DNA from: Hexactinellida sp. DTS-2022
Lineage: Eukaryota; Porifera; Hexactinellida
Assembly: GCA_028753945.1 (NCBI GenBank)
Contig: JAPNXP010000017.1
Coordinates: 806,001 to 870,000 of the forward strand
Reading direction: 5' to 3'
Length of the DNA: 64,000 nucleotides
Shown here: one piece after another, positions 57,919 through 64,000 of the stretch
Layout: every line of letters begins with the position of its first letter
Position numbering within the stretch: position 1 is the first letter of the stretch
Made by a program: the position numbers and the translations under genes
Notes under the pieces: model-generated
What the model saw: the letters and a program-made list of their open reading frames with translations, nothing else
Databases searched by the model: none
What the model was told of the DNA's origin: nothing

Positions 57919-60872
57919 TTACAGACTTGAAATTTGTGAATATCGTACTAACTTTATCAACAGTTGGTTAGTATAACTAAATTTACTCTTCTTACTTCTA
58001 GACCACTCCTCTTTGCACTCCTCTTCATTCTCCACGCGTAGTCTCTTCTTAACTTTAAACACTTTATGAGCCAGTGGGGTAAAAGCAAATTTAAAAGCCG
58101 CGATCCTATCGTCTATGTTATTATAAACTGTTCTGATGAAATCAGCAGCTCGTATCCCGGTCTCTGAATTAAATATGCTGTGTTTAACAATTCTGAACCA
58201 ATTCTCAACTATCGCATTACTGTCTGTTGCATTCTCTGACGAATTAACTGTACATAAAATTATCCCACTCCACAACGGTAACAATGGCATATAATACGTG
58301 AGAAGAAATTCAACTATCTGGGGGTTATAAGATACACTAAGATCAAGTTGCGAATTATTTTCGAATTCACTTATTGAGACTAAAGTATTACGATAAATCA
58401 TTTCAAAATGTCTGCCAAAGGGGGATTTCTCTCTGTAAGTTACAGCATTACTCTTAACTTCAGTCTCATCCTCGAATTCATTGGGGGCATCATTACTAAC
58501 ATTAATCTCCGCCTTAATACATTCTTCTAGTTGGTTTAATTTTGTGCAATAAACACTAGTTTGCTTCTTACTACACAAAATATAACAAAGTAACCCGAAA
58601 AATTGATTATTTTAATTCATTTGTCTACAATTAACCATACTACCAAATATACATGTAATATTATTCTTTTTAAAGCCTTTTCTAATTTGAATTTCTTATT
58701 TAAATTATTACTAATTCTGTGCATTATATGAGCCGAGCAGAGATGGAGGACTATTATAATATTATCACCTAAGTTCTCATTATTAGCTAGAAAATCCCAA
58801 CAATATTGGAGATAATGTGAAATAGTAAATTTGTTAAACGCTAAACATGTACTGTGTATCATAACCCAACTAAAATCTATCTCAACTTTCTTAATTTTTA
58901 ACTCCATTGTGTTAAATAATTTTACACTCAAACACCATTTATTCAGGAAGTGTTAGATCTCAGCTGTGCTATGATCGCTACTTATCATTTCAGCTAATGG
59001 GATGGGACTGGTGGAACAAAATACTTATATGGAGCTGAGTTACTGGTAACTGAAGTAGGTTTTTATTTATGTCTAAATATCATTTCTGAGCTTATGGGTC
59101 TTTTAGAATTGAAACACTTCCTTATATGGCAGTTCAGTTACCAGTAACTGAGCTACATATAAGTAATCTGCTGGTGGAAAACTCCGGGTGTTGTATTCTA
59201 AGGGCATAGTAATATATTTTCTTAGAACAGGAAGGGGGTTTAGAAATAAGAGAACCAGTCGCATCTAAATTCAAGACAATATCTTTACTTTTCATCAGTT
59301 TTAGAATTTCCAGCTGCTTATAAGAATACATATGAATAATGAAAGGATCCTGTACGAAATACTGAACATAGCCTGGTAGGGGGGATTCAGAAAGTAAATA
59401 AAGGAAATACTGCAGGGTTGCTGTTATATCTTCCATATATAAATTAGAAAATCGCTCCTTAGAATTCAATTCAGCTTTAACTTTCCGCAAACAATCTTGT
59501 GATTTTAGAGAAGTAAAATTACCATAATAGAGACCCTGACTACCTGATTATTAAACTGTTTATTATAAATTTTACTAACCGAATTATTAACTAATAATTC
59601 TCCCATTTTACTACGCACACTGATAGATAGATGGCGACTAAATGCACTCTGCCCATCTGTTGTTGAAGTGACAAATATCCTTCTGAGTAAATTTTGACAA
59701 GTATGTAATTATCTACCAAAATTAGTGCATCATCAATATAAAAGATATAAGATCGACAATTTTCAAACTTACAAGACGCTCTAGCTCTAAAGAAATGACT
59801 ATTAACCTTACGACGATCAGGTTTCTTCAACAAATAATTTACAAACTTTAAAACACACATTGGGGCTAAATCTTTAAATTTTTCAGCAAAAACATTAGTA
59901 CAATTACTAACCAATGAAGTTATACCAGTAGAATTGGTAATTCAAATATTATTCCACTCACTCAGTTCGAGATAATACTCCCCACAGTTACTACTCGAAT
60001 TAGTTAGAACTTCAATCCCAGAACTCTCTATAACCATTTCTGTTTCAAAGTTGTCAGTTTTAATATTAGGCTCATCGTGAGAACGAGGAAGTGGAAGTTC
60101 ACTTACACTCTAACACAAAAATCAGTACAATTACTTTCTAAGTACTTAACAACATCAGCATTGTACTCATCTCTTAACACCTTTATCCAAGTAATAAAAA
60201 GACTCAAGTCATCTCCACTTAAAAACACTTATTTCTTTCCAAACATTTGATACAAGAAACTACATTCAAGCTGTATTTCAGACAACCACAAAATCAATAA
60301 AGGAGTACATTCCACAAAACTTTTACAATAAGTACTTACTATCGTGGGAATAAAATCAAAACATTCATCAAAATAGCAAGTTTCCTCGAATTTCAAAAAC
60401 CAGAAAGATTTTGTGAACAAGTTAATCCATAAAACATAGCACTGTCTACCCATAGCTGACATTCAGTTGTAATGATCATGTAATACACATCGTGACCATC
60501 ACTATTTAGAGAACTAATATTTGCAGTCTGAGAATCTCTCTTCAACCGGTCATACATAGCTTGGTCGGACGCAGAAGATGCCCACACAATAAGAAGTTTA
60601 TCGTCAACTAAATCAAATTCAAGTTTTCTTAAATCTAAGTTATCGAGTGCCGAAAATAAATCAGAACACGTAGCTACACTTAAACTTACTTCCTTAAGAA
60701 TAGTGGAAGTTACAAATGATGCTCTCCTCTGAATAGTTAAGTTTGTAAGGCTACAACTCACGTGAAATTGTTCTTCCGTACTAGGGGGACTTACTAATGG
60801 TTTAACTTCGCTCAAAGCATCCCTCACCAGGGTTCTTATGTAATGAGAGTTATTTCTCCATTTCAAGTACAA
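57919..60872 (-). pseudogene. DDE-type transposase of the OTU-bearing transposon, superfamily not assigned
   Basis: Minus-strand segments, in order: LYLKWRNNSHYIRTLVRDAL (60870); VDDKLLIVWASSASDQAMYD; WFLKFEETCYFDECFDFIP; APMCVLKFVNYLLKKPDRRK; ARASCKFENCRSYIF (C-x4-C, zinc-binding?); DIVLNLDATGSLISKPPS (first Asp, about 59265); VEIDFSWVMIHSTCLAFNKF (second Asp, about 58877); HLCSAHIMHRIS (C-x2-H); MPLLPLWSGIIL; SNAIVENWFRIVKHSIF (Glu, about 58206); and a basic tail RSKKSKF. Spacing and motifs fit a DDE/D transposase that cuts and joins DNA in the nucleus. A 140-bp MITE (59024-59163) interrupts it between the two Asp motifs, and a few frame changes and stops are visible, so this copy is probably inactive. 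Some gaps could be introns. Confidence 0.75.
59024..59163. mobile_element. 140-bp MITE inserted in the transposase gene
   Basis: The inverted ends are CTTATATGGAGCTGAGTTAC and the inverse of CTTATATGTAGCTCAGTTAC, with TA on both sides. Inner palindromes are GTTACTGGTAAC. The related MITE is at 18531-18694. Transposase coding sequence resumes on the far side (PLAEMISSDHSTAEI). Confidence 0.75.
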
Positions 60873-61060
60873 GCTGTGTCTCTTGACAGGCTTGTTACAC
60901 GATTAAACCTTCTTACAGATCGAACCCCAAATAGAACTAGGTAAACTGTAGCTGACATACAGGGACTGGATCAAATGTTCAAATGTTAGTGTTGTGGAGA
61001 GGAGTGCGTCGATAATAGAGTTTATCTCTGCTGGTAAAAAAATAACAATAAAGGCTATCC

Positions 61061-61303
61061 TTATTCATAACGTATATCAATCAAATTACCTTGTTTGTGA
61101 CGAGTATCTTGAGTTGGAGTGATAGGCCCCGGATTGATCTCGATGCCGCCAATGACGAGTAGAATAGCTATTATACAAGCAATAAGAGCCGAGATCAGTG
61201 AAACAGATGAATCAATTTGGTCTGTTGTTGATATATTATGGTTATTGCATTTGCGGCTACAATGTAAACCGATGCGAGCACGCCACAATTCGATAGAAAT
61301 CAT
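61061..61303 (-). CDS. Short leader ORF with hydrophobic segment and 2A-like motif
   Basis: The 80-residue ORF lies between the right arm and the transposase. Residues 33-52 (SVSLISALIACIIAILLVIG) are strongly hydrophobic and run into GGIEINPGP (61150-61124). The 2A consensus is D(V/I)ExNPGP; here Gly replaces Asp. 2A-type sequences make ribosomes skip a peptide bond before the last Pro, and similar motifs occur at the N-terminus of some non-LTR retrotransposon proteins and of sea urchin NLRs, where a signal-sequence role was shown. A donor-like CAAG|GTAATT follows at about 61086, so splicing to the transposase frame near 60890 is possible. Function and expression are inference. Confidence 0.55.
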   Translation of the reverse strand: MISIELWRARIGLHCSRKCNNHNISTTDQIDSSVSLISALIACIIAILLVIGGIEINPGPITPTQDTRHKQGNLIDIRYE

Positions 61304-62247
61304 TGACGGAGAACAATGAAGAAATTTATCAAGAAAGAATTGTAGAAGAGAACTAAAATTGAATAAATAGAAGTAGAAGAAGAAAAGTGAAAAGATTGCT
61401 AAAGATAAAAAATAATTAAAACAAAATAGTGTAAAGTTGGAAATCTACTTCTATTCTTAGGAAAAACTTATATATTCTAAGAATAGCCTATAGGCGCAAC
61501 AGCTAAATTCCTTTTAATATGTGTAAGTGGAACTAACGATTGTGTGACGCAAATTCGACTTGTGAGAAATTACTGTTTAGGGGTTTTAGGTGTATAGTTA
61601 TTATGAGCTTGCCGCTTACAACATGAAGTATGAAAATTTAGTTAATTAATGTTTTCCACGAAAAAAAATTCTGAAAGAAATGACTAGCGACCCCTGTTTT
61701 TTTTTCGGGAGATTGAATAATAATATATCAGAGAAAGTACTTGCAAAGTTTGAATCGATTCTGATTGTATTTTATCTCGGAAAATTGAGCTCAAAGTTTG
61801 AAAAGAGAAAACAATAAAAACAGAGATTTATACCATTAAAAAAATACTTATTTGTCTGTTATATAGGGAATATTCGAGATTCTAATGGCGTTGAGGTAAA
61901 CCTCCGTGTCTCCTCTAACGAATGATACCAAAATAAATTAGATTTAGTTTGATATTGGATAGGAATTGACACTTTGAACTAACCCTACTCAATGTACTTT
62001 TCAAAATAATACTTCCACTCATTTTCCAAAATTCAAGTTTGAATGTTTATAACTCAAATTTTTTTGGGAAATTTTAAATAAAATTTAAATCACATAAACC
62101 TCCATTTCTCCAAAGTATGATTACAAATTTTCAGAATTGTAAACAAATTTGAGATAGTGATTTTTTATGAAATACCAAAGCTGAATTGTATGATAAAATA
62201 ACTAACTGAAAACTATTCTCTTTTAAATAAATCATATTATAGTAAAC

Positions 62248-64000
62248 GGGGAACCTGAATTTGTCCTAAATAAATTCGGAATCTGTCCTAAATATTTAAA
62301 TTGGATTCTGTCCTAAATATAATTGGAATTGTCCTAATTATCAAAATTGGAATTTGTCCTAAATATTGAAAACCGATATGTGTTTGTTTCTTATTGAATA
62401 TTAGCTATTATGGTTTTCTTGTGTTATTTGTTTCTTACCAAATACCAACTAATATGGGTGCATATTCATACTTCGATTGAAAACAGTATATATTGTAGTT
62501 TTAAATTTATTCCCTCAATTCCCTTCGCATTTTCGTTCATCATGGAATATTCTATAATTGAAGGCAAGAAATTGAATTCAACTAATTACGAACGTCAAGG
62601 TTTTCGGTATGTAAAGTCCGGAGAATACGGCAATTCCATTTACACCAAGTGTGCATTATTTCGAAGCAACTCTTGTGCTTGCACTGGCAAAATTTACAAA
62701 CAGACAAATCTTCTTGAATTAAACGTCCAACATAACCACGATGCTGCGATGCACAGATCTGAAAAGATTATCGTTAGCAATACTATTAAAAGGAAAGCTG
62801 AAGTATCATCAGCTAATCTCCGAGAAGTATTTAATGATACCTGCCGAGGATTAAATAAAGCGTCTTCAGTTACTTTCAAATCTTTAGAGAGCAGTATGTT
62901 CAAGAGGAGAAGGATTTTGCAACCCAAGATCCTCTGCTTTAGAATTCGATTCCCTCTTGCAAGGATCACTTAGTTTCACAAATTATTTGCAAACGATATT
63001 TACTATGGATGGAGTAGCAGTTATTTGGGGATCAAGTACGATGATGAATAATCTAAGTAATTCGTCAACTATTCAGTTTGATGCAACATTCAAAGTTATT
63101 CCGAGACTATTTTTCCAGCTATTTACAATTTTTATTAATGTTAGAGGTCATACTCTTCCGGCTTTGCATGTTTTGATGACTAGAAAAACTGAAAGACTTT
63201 ACACGGCTGTATTGCTAACAATTCGGCGATTGATACTTGAATTAAATCCAACATTCGCAATGGGAGATTTTGAGCAAGCACCAAGGAATGCAATGACAGC
63301 AGTCTTTCCTTCAATAACCATAATTGGATTTTGGTTTCATTTACTAAAGCAATTTATGAAAATGTCCAGAAGCTTGGTCTATCTAAATTGTACATGCGAA
63401 ATCATTACTTTTAGATGTGAATCCGAAAAATAATGGCTTTGCCTTTCCTTCCAGAAGAGGAAATTGCATCTGTTATTATTCTTTAGAGATACCATCAATT
63501 GGTATAAATGAAGCTGAAAGAGAGTTGATTTCAAAGTTTCGGAAGTATTTCCATCGCACATGGTTAATTGGATACGAGCATATATCAGTGTTTATTTATC
63601 AAGATGCAACTAATAACGGAGCAGAATCGAATCATAAAACTTTAAAATCGATTATTAAAACGCCTCATCCTAATGTCTGGAAGTTTATAGCAAACTTAGA
63701 TAACATAATATCAGACAATGACACCGAGTTACAGAGATTAATTCAAGATTTGGAAACAACGAGAGGACCTAATTGCACCACCAAAGCTAAACGTATTAGC
63801 AGGAATAAATACAAAGAAAAATATATTAACGGTTCTATAAATCAATGGAATATCTAAGTGGTATCGCAACCACAATAGGGCGCGCAAATCTCCAATCAGA
63901 AATTGCAGAAGATGAAGATACCAGTAATTCTGAAAGTATATCTGCACATACAAATCAAGAAGGGAATATATGCCATATATGCTTGTTAGGAAGAGAAGAG
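62248..64000 (+). mobile_element. Phantom-type MULE, left part, running off the window
   Basis: It starts GGGGAACCTGAATTTGTCCT, followed by five GAATTTGTCCTAAAT-like units up to about 62370: a tandem-repeat end like that of the MULE at 1717. The transposase follows on the plus strand. The right end is outside, so the target duplication is unknown. Confidence 0.75.
62542..64000 (+). pseudogene. MULE transposase with FLYWCH-like finger and possible C-terminal RING start
   Basis: The ATG at 62542 (MEYSIIEGKKLNSTNYERQG) opens the frame. A FLYWCH-like finger follows: YTKCALFRSNSCACTGKIY ... LELNVQHNHD. Then come FNDTCRG, a frame change near 62930, FDATFKVIPRLFFQLFTIF (first Asp), FAMGDFEQAPRNAMTAVFPS (second Asp), IIGFWFHLLKQF (His), another frame change, and TNNGAESNHKTLKSIIKTPH (Glu, about 63610). 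After a further shift near 63850 one reads YLSGIATTIGRANLQ, an acidic stretch EDEDTSNSES, and at the window edge NICHICLLGREE, whose C-x2-C looks like the start of a RING finger. At least three frame changes make it a pseudogene. Confidence 0.8.

Larger units (their letters stand above)
55599..62247 (-). mobile_element. Foldback DNA transposon encoding a DDE transposase and an OTU protease
   Basis: The left arm 55599-56180 and right arm 61671-62247 are inverse copies of about 580 bp, about 95% alike by eye, beginning GTTTACTGTAATATGATTTA. The left arm extends outward to about 55525 as a further partial copy of an inner unit (GAGGAGATACGGAGGTTTAC at 55583 and a variant at 55937), giving a subterminal tandem structure. 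The right arm stops where a MULE begins (62248), so the outer right end and target duplication cannot be read. The coding strand is minus. 56200-57130 between the left arm and the OTU end is noncoding, apart from a 50-bp hairpin at 56874-56926 and a small TA-flanked MITE (about 56926-56988). I cannot name the superfamily. Confidence 0.8.
54617..64000 (+). other. Intron 4 of the nuclear receptor gene, open to the right
   Basis: It starts with GTGAGT at 54617. It contains a fragment of the CACAGTGG family, the OTU/DDE transposon and the start of a MULE. 55010-55520 shows nothing recognisable. Confidence 0.6.

Noticed and set aside
57389-57976. 195-aa plus-strand ORF
   Set aside because: It is the antisense shadow of the OTU and transposase coding sequence, whose motifs are clear on the minus strand.
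61119-61319. Plus-strand ORF opposite the 2A-like leader
   Set aside because: No motif, and the minus strand has both the hydrophobic run and NPGP.

Overview
The window is AT-rich animal nuclear DNA. The evidence is four in-phase exons of a spliced nuclear receptor gene, a gene class found only in animals, spread over introns of about 27, 4.4 and 13 kb and packed with DNA transposons. I saw no tRNA, rRNA, CRISPR array or bacterial-style operon. I recognised no LTR, retroviral or capsid-bearing element and no convincing LINE reverse transcriptase. The species cannot be fixed from this sequence; an invertebrate with a transposon-rich genome fits best.

Host gene. Exons at 8452-8776 (A/B region), 36094-36393 (DNA-binding domain), 40792-41249 (hinge and start of the ligand-binding domain) and 54373-54616 (middle of the ligand-binding domain) join in phases 1, 1 and 0 into one reading frame of 442 codons. 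The protein belongs to subfamily NR2, with HNF4/RXR-like features. The last exon ends in phase 1 at a clean donor, so the rest of the ligand-binding domain lies to the right of the window. The P-box (EACKS) is unusual, and the hinge carries ten perfect tandem [S/T]-P-x-x tetrapeptides.

Layout. 1-8451 is upstream DNA holding a 1.7-kb internally deleted Phantom-type MULE (1717-3418, 9-bp target duplication), hAT MITEs and a degenerate PHD-finger fragment. Intron 1 (8777-36093) holds Helitrons, pogo/Tigger-like MITEs, hAT MITEs with 8-bp duplications, a family with CACAGTGG ends and 5-bp duplications (Transib/RAG-like hallmarks), hairpin-headed repeats, a 142-bp tandem array inside a Helitron, and remnants of a P-like transposase and of an unassigned transposase-like gene. 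Intron 2 (36394-40791) is mostly Helitron ends joined head to tail, plus small MITEs. Intron 3 (41250-54372) holds more hAT and Tigger MITEs, a near-identical second copy of the CACAGTGG element, a third hairpin repeat, MULE transposase remnants and two foldback-type repeats.

The right end (55599-62247) is one 6.65-kb transposon with inverted arms of about 580 bp. On the minus strand it encodes a DDE-type transposase followed by an OTU-type cysteine protease, preceded by a short ORF with a 2A-like IEINPGP motif. A Phantom-type MULE starts exactly where its right arm stops (62248) and runs off the window. That MULE has a FLYWCH-like finger, a transposase core, and what looks like the start of a C-terminal RING finger at the last bases.

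The best candidates for something new are the OTU/DDE/2A foldback transposon, the CACAGTGG family, the Helitrons whose 3' ends are built from GCGAAGC mini-hairpins, and the [S/T]Pxx hinge of the receptor.
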